Assembly: GCA_963843465.1 (NCBI GenBank)
Contig: CAWJKP010000001.1
Location: 2,046,001-2,110,000, forward strand
From: CAWJKP01 sp963843465
Lineage (GTDB): Bacteria; Planctomycetota; Planctomycetia; Pirellulales; Thermoguttaceae
Direction of reading: 5' to 3'
DNA: 64,000 bases
The position numbers and the translations under genes are program-made. Shown piece by piece: positions 37,401-47,774 of this stretch; position 1 is the stretch's first letter, and the number at the start of each line of letters is the position of its first letter. Under the pieces are notes generated by a model. It made no database searches, had not been told where the DNA came from, and worked only from the letters and a program-made list of their open reading frames with translations.

Positions 37401-38357
37401 GGCTTTGTAGACCTGCGGTACGGCGTGCAGCCGTACCTCCGGCCTGACGGCAAGATAGGCGCTTACGTCGAGGACGATTCCATCGGCCGCTTCGCCCGCT
37501 GCCGGTTGGACGGCGAGGAAACGGTCAAGAAGGTCCGGACCGACTTCGATTGGACCCCGACGGGCGCCGCGGCCGGCGGGCCCCCGGACGCCCAACGCAC
37601 GGGCGGCAAGGGCCTGCAACAGTCGTTGGTGATCCCCAAGGTCGCGCCCCTGAAAGTCGACGGCGACTGGAATGCCTGGGCCAAGGCGGGCGTGGTGCCG
37701 CAAATCGTCAGCCTGCCCATCCCCGGCTTCCCTCGCAACTGGCCGGACGGGCTTTGGCAGACGTTCCGCGCCGGAACAGCCATCGGCGCCGTGGCCCACG
37801 ACGGCAAGAATCTCTACGCGTATTTCCTCGTGGCCGACGACACGATGCACTTCGACGCCGAGAACCCGGGGAGGATGTGGGAGTTCGACAGCGTCGAGCT
37901 CTGGGCCGAGGAAGAGCAGATCGGCCTGGGGTTTGTCACCAGCGGCAAGCCGGCGCTGTTCAAGTATCGCTTCCACAACCGCGAGGGCAAAGAGTGGTCG
38001 GCCAACTACGCCCTACCTGACGACGGCATCTGGGGCGTGCAGCTTGCCGACCTGGCGGCCCATCCCCTCGGCCGCCAACTGGCCGGCTTCACCGGCGTCT
38101 CGCTCGCCGGGCGGACCGGCTACGCGCTGATGGCGCGAATCCCCTTCGAGGAGATCAAGCTGGTGGGAGGCATCGCGGGACGCAAGGGCGGCGAAATCTC
38201 GTCCTTGACCGGCGCGCCCGGCGAGATTCTCCGCCTGGGCGTTGCCTTCGGCGGCATCTCCGCCTGGGGCCGGGAGCAGGACTTCAAGGTCAATTGGCCC
38301 AGCGCCCTGATGTACTCCGATCCCACCCGGAGCATGCCGTTCGTGTTTGGACAGTGA
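34491..38357 (+). CDS. Giant secreted protein: beta-helix, propeller and CBM9-like domains
   Basis: A 1,288-aa protein. The signal peptide (LSLLNVALVAWALPLMA) is followed by YYVRPDGNDQAEGKSPQAAF, the usual opening of DUF1565/beta-helix proteins, and beta-helix rungs to about residue 300. A FlgD-like Ig fold comes next (GVHELWWDGLDDLGRPVPPG), then a beta-propeller (VVSLPDGGFVVTTIYDEAGY and GGLAVAGGQAYVAAGGLNVI). A C-terminal CBM9/DOMON-like domain follows (VAHDGKNLYAYFLVADDTMH; WEFDSVELW). It probably binds or degrades an external glycan. ATG 34491 is selected because GGAG lies 8 bp upstream. It is co-directional with the PQQ gene 183 bp upstream. Confidence 0.65.
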   Translation: MIMRRVRLSLLNVALVAWALPLMAETYYVRPDGNDQAEGKSPQAAFKTLLRASHVLNHGDALVLAPGTYRDEVLLAERFSADGSEMLIAGDESGQRSGTPPGPVVIRADNAASPALDIYRFRNLRISGLTFRGPGQGLRVRRSSGVVVQQCSFEGLSRGLVLGQCQDVRVESSVFNRCTLGVFCQGSVRTRLAHLTVTGASSVGILVLSSGEGAIRNSLLTGNNTNLIADEISGPAWTSDHNVLEGSTGPWGSVPVIAKVYEWASASGQDRHSVYVTPAFKDPDKYDLHPAATVTWAGGLPGARVGQAMDPKVELDRDGRPLSVHEGAVCAGAYDYPAQPQPGAGWRRLAVNLGGQGPRQSAAVYAADGALVRTLVADAAGVHELWWDGLDDLGRPVPPGRYQVRAVTHDVRLVDDGAVGDNGNPLGAYNCDNADRVVSLPDGGFVVTTIYDEAGYPLRRYSASGQPIFASNLAQKDYAAIALAGEDLYGVVGAGAKSRLVRIVLPGDRARMANGAEDYRLFADQEKPGAIGGLAVAGGQAYVAAGGLNVIRVIDLATGARKADWTLPGVADLAAGGQGALWAVSGKEVVALDRSGRISRRYATGLEKPQYLAAGAGRLAVVDRAAARLALLDAANGRVLRTLGKPRVPGQWTPVGPETLADPRGCAFLGDGRLVLTEHARVRILWPEAGRISADIVSNFMDVAVVHPTRPEYLYCWPGVFRVDPKTGAWAWLVEAPQGMTTPPDKEGKVKSYSYGSPSTTVVLDGRPFIAYATGDEQLFMFDVSDPLRPRLAMRPSAAQKVLRLVPYSIICFAKGGDIMANGDSYGLSFARVPYKGLDARGDPIYDFAHPVKLGLAKDPSPRGMKCINAPSCDRVSGDIYYLAVTELNNKMVPGWGADGTGVGKSTPEGKPLWFAASSGGNYQSGAVINDGKTAWYFAGKSFGGQIDLFDVDGLRVTTGNWGWPCNYSIGFVDLRYGVQPYLRPDGKIGAYVEDDSIGRFARCRLDGEETVKKVRTDFDWTPTGAAAGGPPDAQRTGGKGLQQSLVIPKVAPLKVDGDWNAWAKAGVVPQIVSLPIPGFPRNWPDGLWQTFRAGTAIGAVAHDGKNLYAYFLVADDTMHFDAENPGRMWEFDSVELWAEEEQIGLGFVTSGKPALFKYRFHNREGKEWSANYALPDDGIWGVQLADLAAHPLGRQLAGFTGVSLAGRTGYALMARIPFEEIKLVGGIAGRKGGEISSLTGAPGEILRLGVAFGGISAWGREQDFKVNWPSALMYSDPTRSMPFVFGQ

Positions 38358-38420
38358 CCTCGGGACCGGCTGCGCTGGTCCAGCGCGTCTCGGCCCGTTC
38401 CGTCCTGGCTCGCACGGTCG

Positions 38421-38591
38421 TCAGTACACCTTGTCGGGCTGCATGGCATGGCCCCAGCTTAGAGTGTGGCCGTCGGGCAGCTCGAGCTTCGCGGCCGAGA
38501 GACGCCCGGCCTGGATCAGCGTGCCGAACTGGAAGCAGACTGCGGCGGGAAAGATACTGGGCTGAAGAGGACATAAGGCAATCTCACTGGT
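38421..38591 (-). pseudogene. C-terminal remnant of an unidentified protein
   Basis: A 56-codon open stretch on the minus strand ends in GRLSAAKLELPDGHTLSWGH and AMQPDKVY followed by a stop. It reads like the beta-strand C-terminus of a secreted planctomycete protein but has no start and no upstream domain. I infer a deletion remnant between the two co-directional genes. The rest of 38358-38733 holds nothing identifiable. Confidence 0.35.
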
Positions 38592-38733
38592 TCAGGAGAA
38601 TCTCGGATGGAAAGTTGCAGGGTGCCGGGCTGGTCCGGCGATCTTCTGGCCGCGGTCGAATTCAGACGCTATACTCGGATTTGAATGGATCGAGGCACCG
38701 CCGATGCGGAAAAGTCATCACAGGAACCGACTC

Positions 38734-40257
<1,524 letters not shown>

Positions 40258-40351
40258 ACCGATCCGCCTTCCGCTTATCTCGTCCTGTCGTCCCTGCTTT
40301 CCCGGCAATCCGGCCGTGAACACGATCTTGTTGCCCAGGGGTTCGTTTCGT

Positions 40352-42817
40352 TTACAGTTTCTCGGATCTTACGACCTTGGTTTCGCCCTTGCTGCGAACT
40401 TCGACTTCGCGCGGCTCGGCGGACGCAACGCGGTAGCTCGTGACCTTGCCGTCCTTCCACCGGATGTCCACCACGAAGCCGCCGCGGGCACAGAGGCCGC
40501 TCAGCTTGCCGGTGTGCCAGGCCTTCGGCAGTGCGGGGAGCAGCTCCAGCACAAACCGGCCGTCGGCCGTGGTCTCCTGGCTCTGCAACAACATCTCGGC
40601 CACCGCCGCGCAGCCGCCGAAATTGCCGTCGATCTGAAACGGCGCATGGAGGCAGAACAGGTTCGGCGCGCCGCGGCCGATGAGCATCGAGAGCAGCTTG
40701 TCGGCGCGGTCGCCGTCGTGCAGGCGGGCCCAGAAGTTGGCCTTCCAGGCCATGCTCCAGCCGGTCGAGGCATCGCCGCGCCTTTCCAGCGAGAGGCGGG
40801 CGCCACGGTATAGCTCCGGCGCGCCGGGGTTGATCTCGCTGCCGGGGCACAGGCCCCAGAGGTGCGAGCAGTGGCGGTGCTGGACTTCCGTCTCCTCAAA
40901 ATCCTCCTGCCATTCCATGATGCGGCCCGCGGCGTTCACGCGGGTCGGCGCCAGCCTGGCGCGGGTGGCGTCGAGACTCTTGGCGAACTCCTCGTCGATA
41001 CCCAGGACGCGTGCCGCGGCGGCCGTGTTCTTCAACAGATCGCGGCTGATCTGCTGGTCGAACGTGGAACCCACGCACAGCGCGGTCGTCTGCCGCTTGC
41101 CGTTGCGATCGGTGTAGGCATAGCTGTTTTCCGGCGAGTTGGAGGGCACGATAACCAGCTCGTGGGTCTTCGGATTCTCCACCAGCACGGCCTCGATGAA
41201 CTGGCTGGCGCCGCGGAGCACGGGGTAATACTCGCGGAGGAACGCCTTGTCCTGCGTGAAGGCGTAGTGCAGCCAGATGTGCTGGGCCAACCATGCGCCG
41301 CAGGTCGGCCCGGTGCAGGCGGGCAGGAAGCTCGGCGCGGTGTCGTACCACGGATTCTGCGTGTGGTTGGCCATCCAGCCGGGGGCGTGGAAGTAAGCCT
41401 TGGCCGTCTTCCGCCCTTCCTTGGCCACGTTCTGAATGAACCGCAAGAGCGGCAAGTGGCAGTCGGACAGGTTGGCGGGTTCCACCGGCCAGTAATTCAT
41501 TTCCAGGTTGATGTTGCTGTGGAAATCGCCCCGCCACGGCGTGTCGTATTCCTCCGCCCAAATGCCCTGCAAGTTGGTCGGCAACTGCGAGTCGGGCCGC
41601 GAGCCGGAGACGACGAGGTAGCGGCCAAACTGGAAATAAAGCGCTGCCAGGGCCGGGTCGGGAGCGTTCTCCTGGGCCTTCACGCGCTCGGGCGTGGGCA
41701 GCTTGGAGTGCGGCCCTTCCGGCAGCGTCAACAGGCAGCGCTCCATGAAGCGGCGGTGGTCGGCCACCGCGCTTTCCCGCAGGACGCCAAACGGTTTGGC
41801 CAGGGCCGCGTCGAGACGCCGCCGCGCGAGATTGGCGAACCCCTTGTCCTTCCAGTCCGTGCCGGCCGACACGATGAGCATCACTTCGTCGGCGCCCTGG
41901 ACGGCCAATCCTTGATCCGCGGCGGAAACCTTGCCGCCCTTGGCGGCCGCGCCGAACAGGGCCCTGTAGCGGATGCCTTCGCCGCCACCGCCGGGCTTGT
42001 TGAACGGCAGTCGGCCTTCCAGCACATACACGCCGCCCTCGGCGCGGGTGGCCGCATCATGCTTACGCATCAGCGCCGCGGTAAAAGAGAGCCCGCCCGG
42101 TCGGTCGGCCTTCAGGTTCAACGCGATCACCTCGTCCGGCTTGGAAACCAGCAGGTCGCGGGTGAAGGTCACGCCGTTGCGCTGGTACCGGGTGTGCGCC
42201 ACGCCCTGCATTAGATCGAGGTCCCGGCGGTAACCATCGGCAGCCACCGGCGGCGGCTTGACGGCGCCGGCCAGTCTGATCTCCGCCGCCTGGGAGGCGC
42301 CTGCCGGCGTGGGAGCGAAGGTGAAACGATTTCCGTCGCCGGCAGCGTGTCCGCTGGGCGAGGAGAGCTTCGCTTCCGGGCTCTCGTCGAAATCGACGAT
42401 CAGCTCGCCGAGCGTCTGGTAGCAGCCGAACTGGTTGACGTCCCCCCATCCGTTGACGCCCTCGGCGTAGCGGAAGCCCTTGTTGAGGGCGGCGCCGGCA
42501 GCGGAAATGTCGCCGGCGAAGAGTTTCCGGCGGACTTCCGGCAGGCATTGGTAGGCGTCGTACTTGTTGCCGTCGTAAGGACCGCCGGACCAGACGGACG
42601 ACTCGTTGAGCACGATCCGCTGCCGCCCCACCCCGCCGAAATCCATGGCCCCCAGGCGCCCGTTGCCCAGCGGGCAAGATTCGTGAAACGACCTGGCGGG
42701 ACTGACGAACCATACGCTCATCGGTTCGCTGGGCGGGGATACTTCAGCGGCCTGGCAGAGACCCGCGGCCAGCGTCAAGGCAGCCACGGCGGCGAGAGAC
42801 GTGTTCCCGTTCTTCAT
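40352..42817 (-). CDS. Secreted GH95 alpha-L-fucosidase-like glycosidase
   Basis: An 821-aa protein. After a signal peptide (NTSLAAVAALTLAAGLCQAA), the N-terminal beta-domain has PLGNGRLGAMDFGGVGRQRI and LNESSVWSGGPYDGNKYDAY. The (alpha/alpha)6 catalytic part has GRYLVVSGSRPDSQLPTNLQ, then GIWAEEYDTPWRGDFHSNIN, LEMNYWPVEPANLSDCHLPL and SPENSYAYTDRNGK. All are GH95 hallmarks, and the family includes inverting alpha-1,2-L-fucosidases and L-galactosidases. The first ATG (42826) touches the AAAGGA site, so the second (42817, 9 bp spacing) is preferred. It is convergent with the sulfatase; together they suggest use of fucose-rich, possibly sulfated, glycans. Confidence 0.92.
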   Translation of the reverse strand: MKNGNTSLAAVAALTLAAGLCQAAEVSPPSEPMSVWFVSPARSFHESCPLGNGRLGAMDFGGVGRQRIVLNESSVWSGGPYDGNKYDAYQCLPEVRRKLFAGDISAAGAALNKGFRYAEGVNGWGDVNQFGCYQTLGELIVDFDESPEAKLSSPSGHAAGDGNRFTFAPTPAGASQAAEIRLAGAVKPPPVAADGYRRDLDLMQGVAHTRYQRNGVTFTRDLLVSKPDEVIALNLKADRPGGLSFTAALMRKHDAATRAEGGVYVLEGRLPFNKPGGGGEGIRYRALFGAAAKGGKVSAADQGLAVQGADEVMLIVSAGTDWKDKGFANLARRRLDAALAKPFGVLRESAVADHRRFMERCLLTLPEGPHSKLPTPERVKAQENAPDPALAALYFQFGRYLVVSGSRPDSQLPTNLQGIWAEEYDTPWRGDFHSNINLEMNYWPVEPANLSDCHLPLLRFIQNVAKEGRKTAKAYFHAPGWMANHTQNPWYDTAPSFLPACTGPTCGAWLAQHIWLHYAFTQDKAFLREYYPVLRGASQFIEAVLVENPKTHELVIVPSNSPENSYAYTDRNGKRQTTALCVGSTFDQQISRDLLKNTAAAARVLGIDEEFAKSLDATRARLAPTRVNAAGRIMEWQEDFEETEVQHRHCSHLWGLCPGSEINPGAPELYRGARLSLERRGDASTGWSMAWKANFWARLHDGDRADKLLSMLIGRGAPNLFCLHAPFQIDGNFGGCAAVAEMLLQSQETTADGRFVLELLPALPKAWHTGKLSGLCARGGFVVDIRWKDGKVTSYRVASAEPREVEVRSKGETKVVRSEKL

Positions 42818-42885
42818 GGATCTCATTCCTTTGCTGTTGGGGAAGGTTCATTTTGCGCTGCGGGGGTGTGAGATGCAAACCGTAG

Positions 42886-42960
42886 GTCCCTTCTGCCGGA
42901 AGGGACTTGAGCGACCAACCGCGGTCGTGGCTGCCCAAAGTCCCGCTCGGCAAGCGGGAC
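42886..42960. repeat. Two small GTCCC...GGGAC hairpins
   Basis: GTCCCTTC-TGCCG-GAAGGGAC (42886-42906) and GTCCCGCT-CGGCA-AGCGGGAC (42940-42960), 33 bp apart, upstream of the GH95 gene. The rest of 42818-43256 contains a strong promoter (below) and no recognised gene. Confidence 0.75.
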
Positions 42961-43092
42961 CTGCCAAGAAAACCCCCTCGGATCGCCAAACGCCATTTAG
43001 AAGCCGGTGTGCCCCGCTTGGAGGGGAAATCCTACGCACTCATGCGTGATAATCCCGCCCCCAATCGTTACGGCAAATATCTCCCCAGATAG

Positions 43093-43121
43093 TTGACGCG
43101 GCAAGTTGTCGTCTCTATAAT
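43093..43121 (+). promoter_or_regulatory. Near-consensus sigma-70 promoter
   Basis: TTGACG, a 17-bp spacer and TATAAT. It points to an ATG at 43257 that has AGGAGG 5 bp upstream. The 118-codon frame from there is Arg/Ala/Pro-rich and unlike any family I know. It looks like the entry to an accessory gene whose body has been scrambled; the toxin-like remnants follow. Confidence 0.6.
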
Positions 43122-43513
43122 GCGCTCTAAGTCAAGCCTCACTCATTGGTCGGGTATGGCTTGGGACCTGTCGTGGCTCCGGGTCAACGAAATTGTTGAC
43201 CTTTCCGAGTTCCGTCTCGGCGAAGCGGAGAATGATGCGCTCGCCAGGAGGTCGTCATGACTTCTGCTCCTCGTGGGAGGTCTCGGAAATCCAGCTTGCG
43301 GGTCGGCGCATGGCTTGGTGGATGGCTCGCGCCCGTGCGCCGGGCCAAGGCGACGCCCTTGTTCACCCTCCCCGCCGCATTCTCCGCCCAGGCCGGCAGC
43401 GTCCCGAGAACCGCCGGCCAGTCTTCAAACGCCAAACGTCAGCGAGAACGTCCCCGTGGCCCTCAGAAATGCGAGGTGGAGTATGTCTCTGTCTTGGTGG
43501 CAAGGGCTAGTAA

Positions 43514-43786
43514 ACGGCGAGCGATTGGGAGTGCGGCGACGGGGTCGATACCAGCGACAATTACGGCCAAGACAGCGCTCCCCCCAGCGTTGACACGGCC
43601 GCCATCAGCCTGAGCGCCTTCATCGACGACGGCAACAGCTTTGCTGCCCTTGCGAGCAACTCGACCGGCAGTCTGTGGGTGATCCATTTCACGACCATGC
43701 CCGGGGTGTCGGGTTCGACCGCGCTGGACCTCGTCCCCGACGCCCTGCCGGCCCTGCCGGCGCCGACGAACGTCAGCGTGGGGTAA
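43514..43786 (+). pseudogene. Fragment of an extracellular repeat protein
   Basis: An open stretch without a start reads DTSDNYGQDSAPPSVDTAAI, LSAFIDDGNSFAALASNSTG, HFTTMPGVSGSTALDLVPDA and ends PTNVSVG-stop, exactly where a 105-bp palindromic element begins. Low-charge Ser/Thr/Asp-rich composition suggests a surface or secreted protein, perhaps the upstream part of the RTX-lipase, interrupted by the element. Confidence 0.4.
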
Positions 43787-43885
43787 TTCCGGGGACACAT
43801 AACTTAATTCGCGCGCCGCGGAACCGCCATCAGTCGCTTACGCCAGTCATTTGTCAATAATTATGTCATGTGTCCCCGGAATACG
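43781..43885. repeat. 105-bp palindromic element, copy A
   Basis: It starts GGGTAATTCCGGGGACACAT and ends ATGTGTCCCCGGAATACG, with terminal 23-bp inverted repeats matching at 21 positions. No difference from copy B at 48930-49034 was seen over 105 bp. Three short copies of CCCCGGAATACGCC follow its right end (to about 43914), a likely slippage product. Confidence 0.9.
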
Positions 43886-46801
43886 CCCCCGGAATACGCC
43901 CCCCGGAATACGCCCGAAGTGGTACGTCATACCAGCCGGTCGAGCTACTCCAGACCTATCCGGTCAGCGATCCCTCGCTCTTGGCCGATGGCACTTACAC
44001 CGTCACCTTCGCCGGCGACCTGGGCCAACTGGACACAAACTGCTATCTGTTCGCGGATCTGGACGTTTATAATGACGTTCGGGAGACGACGAAGACGGAC
44101 AACGTCTCGACGCTCCCCTTGAGCGGCGTCTTCCAGACCGACGACGGCACCGTCTACGCCTTTGCGCCGGTCGCGGCGGCCAGCGTCAGCAACACGGTCC
44201 TCGTTTCACAAGACGCGTCCGGGGATGTCACGGTGGCGGTCAACGGTACGGATTACACGTTCAGCTCCGGTTCGGTATCTGCCGTCACCATCGGCACGCC
44301 CACCGGCGACAACGACATCGACGCTGCGGGCAACGACCCGCCCGTGACCGTGCCGCTTACCATCTACGGCGGCGCCGGCAGCGACTGGATCGCCGGCGGC
44401 TCCGGCGGCGACACGATCTACGGCGGCGCCGCGGGCGGCAACACGATCATCGGCGGCTCGGGCGGCAACACCCTCTACGGCGGGGCCGGCGGCGGCGACA
44501 CGATCTTCGCCGGCTAGCGGCGGCGACACGATCTACGACGGCGCGGCGGGCGGCAGCACGGTCCACGGCGGCGACGGCGGCGACACCATCTACGGCGCGG
44601 CCGACGGCGGCGACACGATCTACGGCGGCGAGGGAAACGACACGATCTACGGCCAGGGGACGCGGAGCAACACGATCGAGGACGGCGACGGCAACGACAC
44701 GATCTACGCCGGCTCCGGCGGCGACACGATCACCGCCGGCAACGGCAACGACCAGGTCTTCGGCGGCGCCGGCAACGACACGATCAGCGTCGGCAATGGC
44801 AACGACTGGGTCCAGGGCGGCGGCGGCAACGATTCCATCGCCGCCGGCACGGGCAACGACTGGCTCTACGGCGGCGCGTCGGGCAACACCGTGCTCCGCG
44901 CCGGCGACATCGATAGCACGACGCCGATGATCGTTCCCACCGAAAACAACGTCATGGCCGGCGCGGGCACCGGCGTCGTGCTCGGCGGCACGCTGCTCGA
45001 TTCCACCGGCGGCCTGCGCGAGGGAACCGTCTATTACGGCGACGGTCACTCGGCGACCTTCAGCTTCTACGGCAGCGTTTTTGCCGCGCCCAGCCACACC
45101 TATGCCGCCGACGGCGTTTACTACGCCAGCGTCAACGTCACGGACGCCGACGAGCAGTCGCCCAGCGCCACGTATACGGTGATCGTCGAAGACATGTCGC
45201 CCGGCGACCACGAGGTGGGCATCGTTGCCGACAAGCCCGACGCCTCGAAGCCGGAGCAGACCTCCGGCGAGTTTACCGTGTACTGGAACGGCCTCACGCA
45301 GGCCGGGGCGATCGTGGTGAATCTCGGCGGCCCGGCGGTGGTGGGCACGGATTACCAGCCCGTCGGCACCAGCGGTCCGGTGCCGTCGGGCGACACAGGC
45401 GAGGTGATTACCCTGCCGGTGAGCGCCGGCAGCGGCTCGCAGACCTTCGAGATCGATCCGGTGGGCGACGGCACGGGCGCCGGCGACACCCTGCTGCTTG
45501 CGAACGTGTTCTTCACCGGTGCGCAGCAGCGGCAAAGCGTGCAGTTCGACTACGGCGGCGACATGGTTTTGTCCCCCTCCGGCATTGCCAACGAGTGGCA
45601 GGCCGTCGTGGCCATCCACGATCCCGCAGCCGTGCCCGTGGTGAGCATCACGCCGGTGAATCAGCCGCCCCAGCCCGACGAGACGCCGGCCGATGCGGAC
45701 GCCTTTGCCGACTGGGAGGATTCAACGCAGCCGATACAGCTTCCGGTGGAGGACGGCACCGATCGCGTGGAGCTTGACCTCCACGCGGCGCTGGACCGGA
45801 TTTACTCCGGCGTGACCGACTGGCACGCCGTGCTCCCCAGCATCGGGGGGCTGGACTTCTGGACGACCAGCCAGGGCGGCACGCAAATGACCGCCGTGGA
45901 CGAGGCCGGCGATCTCATCAACCAGTCCTTCTCCGCCGACGGCACGTTCGACGACACCAATATCTGGGTCTCAGAAGACCCGGCGTACGCCGCCAACCAC
46001 TCGACGAGCCCGGCGATTACCTTGGACGCCCAGGGGACAATCGGTGACCCGGTTAACGTGAACGTTTCCGTTACCGCCCCAACCACTCCGCTCCCCGCGC
46101 TGAGCATGCCGCAGGTCTGCGCCCTGTTGAGCGCAGCCGTTTATCCGAGTAATACCTTCAAGCTCCCTCCAGGCTGGGTCTTCATATGGAGCCCCGCTCC
46201 TGGAACGTACACGAGCGGCGTCGTAGCCGCGGTGTACTACAACGCGGCAACAAACCAGGATATCCTGGCGTTTAAGGGCACGGACCCCACGTCGGCGCCG
46301 GACTGGAAAAACAATTTGCAGCAGGCGGCGAATGGCGTGAACAAGTTCACCGACGAGTATACTGACGCGCTTGAGATCGCGAAGTTCGTCAAGAATCCGT
46401 CTGACGGCATTCTCTCGTCCGGCGCGTCTCTCACGCTTACGGGCCACTCTCTGGGCGGCGGGCTGGCGAGCTACGCGGCGCTCAAGCTTCGTCTCCCCGC
46501 GTACACGTTCAACGCGGCGGCTCTAAGCATAAAAACGATAGCACCGGACCCGGACATCCTCTTGGATAGGGCACAAAACGAGTTTGAGACAATCTACTCG
46601 TACTACATTACGGGCGAGCTCCTTACGGTCATTCAAGCACAGTTCGGGACGAACTTAGTTCGTCCAGGCTTCTTGAGGCAACTCGCACCGCCAATGCAGG
46701 TCGTTCAAGACACGACTCCTGGCATACCGAGAGAACTCGAGCTGCACAAGATTAGGAGTGTCCTCTTGGCCCTCGGACTGTATTGGTACATCAACAACTG
46801 A
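43870..46801 (+). pseudogene. RTX-repeat protein with C-terminal class 3 lipase domain, 5'-truncated, one frameshift
   Basis: It begins abruptly after the palindromic element, with no signal peptide. A CARDB-like segment (QTYPVSDPSLLADGTYTVTF) leads into about 15 nonapeptide repeats of GG.G.DTIYGG type (44358-44880), which bind Ca2+ in secreted toxins and lipases. These are followed by a PKD-like region and a C-terminal lipase domain with QDILAFKGTDP and the nucleophile motif TGHSLGGGLASYAAL near 46440. An extra T at about 44515 creates a stop inside the repeats; the frame continues as SGGDTIYDGAAGG. It is followed after 25 bp by an ankyrin lipoprotein gene, as in lipase-effector/immunity pairs. 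Whether the protein is made today is doubtful. Confidence 0.7.
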
Positions 46802-46826
46802 AACCGACACCGGGAGCGCCAATTCG

Positions 46827-47774
46827 ATGGCACGCTATCTGAACGTTGCTGCGGCTTGCCTCTGCTTGGCGGCGGCTGCCGGGTGCCCCGCGGGCAGTCA
46901 GCCGGCGCGCCCTAGCGAGACCGGGAAGGACCACTTCCTTTGGGACGTTGAGGGAGTGCCTTTGATTTGCGGGCGGACAGTCCAGGGATACTGCGCCGGG
47001 GACTTTTTCGCCGAGAGGAGCGTTGCGGGACTTGCCGAAGCGGCGCAGACGGGGCACCTGGCGCGTGTCAGTGAGCTTGTCGCCGGCGCTGCCAACCCCA
47101 ACGCGAGAGGGTACCAAGGCGCCACGCCGCTCATCTACGCGATGTCGGGCATATCGCTCAAGGGTTTCCGTCGCTTGTTGGAACTGGGCGCCGATCCGAA
47201 CTTACAGATGGACAACGGCGACTCCGTGATGACGCTTTCCGTATTGCGTAGGGACCCCGAGGCGCTTAAGCTCGCGCTCGCCTTCGGCGGGAACCCAAAC
47301 CTTCGCAGGTCGTTTAAGCGTGGCCCGAGTTGGGTTTCTGGATATACGCCGCTATTGGCGACGGTCGGTCACAATAGACTGGAACACGTGCGCATCCTCA
47401 TTAAGGCGGGTGCCGACGTGAACGGCCGGACGGCGGACGGGAGCACGGTACTGATGGAGGCGGCGATCTTGGAGCAATACGAGATGATGTACCTCTTACT
47501 CGAAGCCGGCGCCGATCCCCGAGCGAGGAATAGCACGGGGGTCGCGGCCAGCTATTACCTGATCGACCGCGCTATGATCGGCGCATCCACGGAAACGTTG
47601 AAACGGCTACAGCGCTGCATGGACTTCATGGCAAGAAATGGAGTTGATTTCGAGAAGGAAAAGGCGCGTTACGCGGAGGTCCATCGGGCGCAAGTGCGGC
47701 GCCGGGTTCCAGGAGCCTTGCGCCCTCGCAGAAGCCCCAGAAGTAAGGTCGCCGCGCCACCGGTACGACCATGA
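46827..47774 (+). CDS. Ankyrin-repeat lipoprotein, putative lipase immunity protein
   Basis: A 315-aa protein. MARYLNVAAACLCLAAAAGC has a lipobox-like AAGC, so the mature protein would be lipid-anchored. Five or six ankyrin repeats follow: GLAEAAQTGHLARVSELVAG, GATPLIYAMSGISLKGFRRL, LEHVRILIKAGADVNGRTAD and MMYLLLEAGADPRARNSTG. Ankyrin proteins of this type are encoded next to T6SS-type lipase effectors in proteobacteria and act as periplasmic immunity proteins. The position directly after the RTX-lipase supports that role here, but it is inference. GGAG lies 11 bp before ATG 46827. The stop overlaps the LRR gene start (ATGA). Confidence 0.75.
   Translation: MARYLNVAAACLCLAAAAGCPAGSQPARPSETGKDHFLWDVEGVPLICGRTVQGYCAGDFFAERSVAGLAEAAQTGHLARVSELVAGAANPNARGYQGATPLIYAMSGISLKGFRRLLELGADPNLQMDNGDSVMTLSVLRRDPEALKLALAFGGNPNLRRSFKRGPSWVSGYTPLLATVGHNRLEHVRILIKAGADVNGRTADGSTVLMEAAILEQYEMMYLLLEAGADPRARNSTGVAASYYLIDRAMIGASTETLKRLQRCMDFMARNGVDFEKEKARYAEVHRAQVRRRVPGALRPRRSPRSKVAAPPVRP

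Noticed and set aside
43463..43798. Minus-strand frame opposite the 43514-43786 fragment
   Set aside because: The plus-strand reading has protein-like Ser/Thr/Asp composition and ends at the palindrome; the minus frame is Arg/His/Gly-biased.
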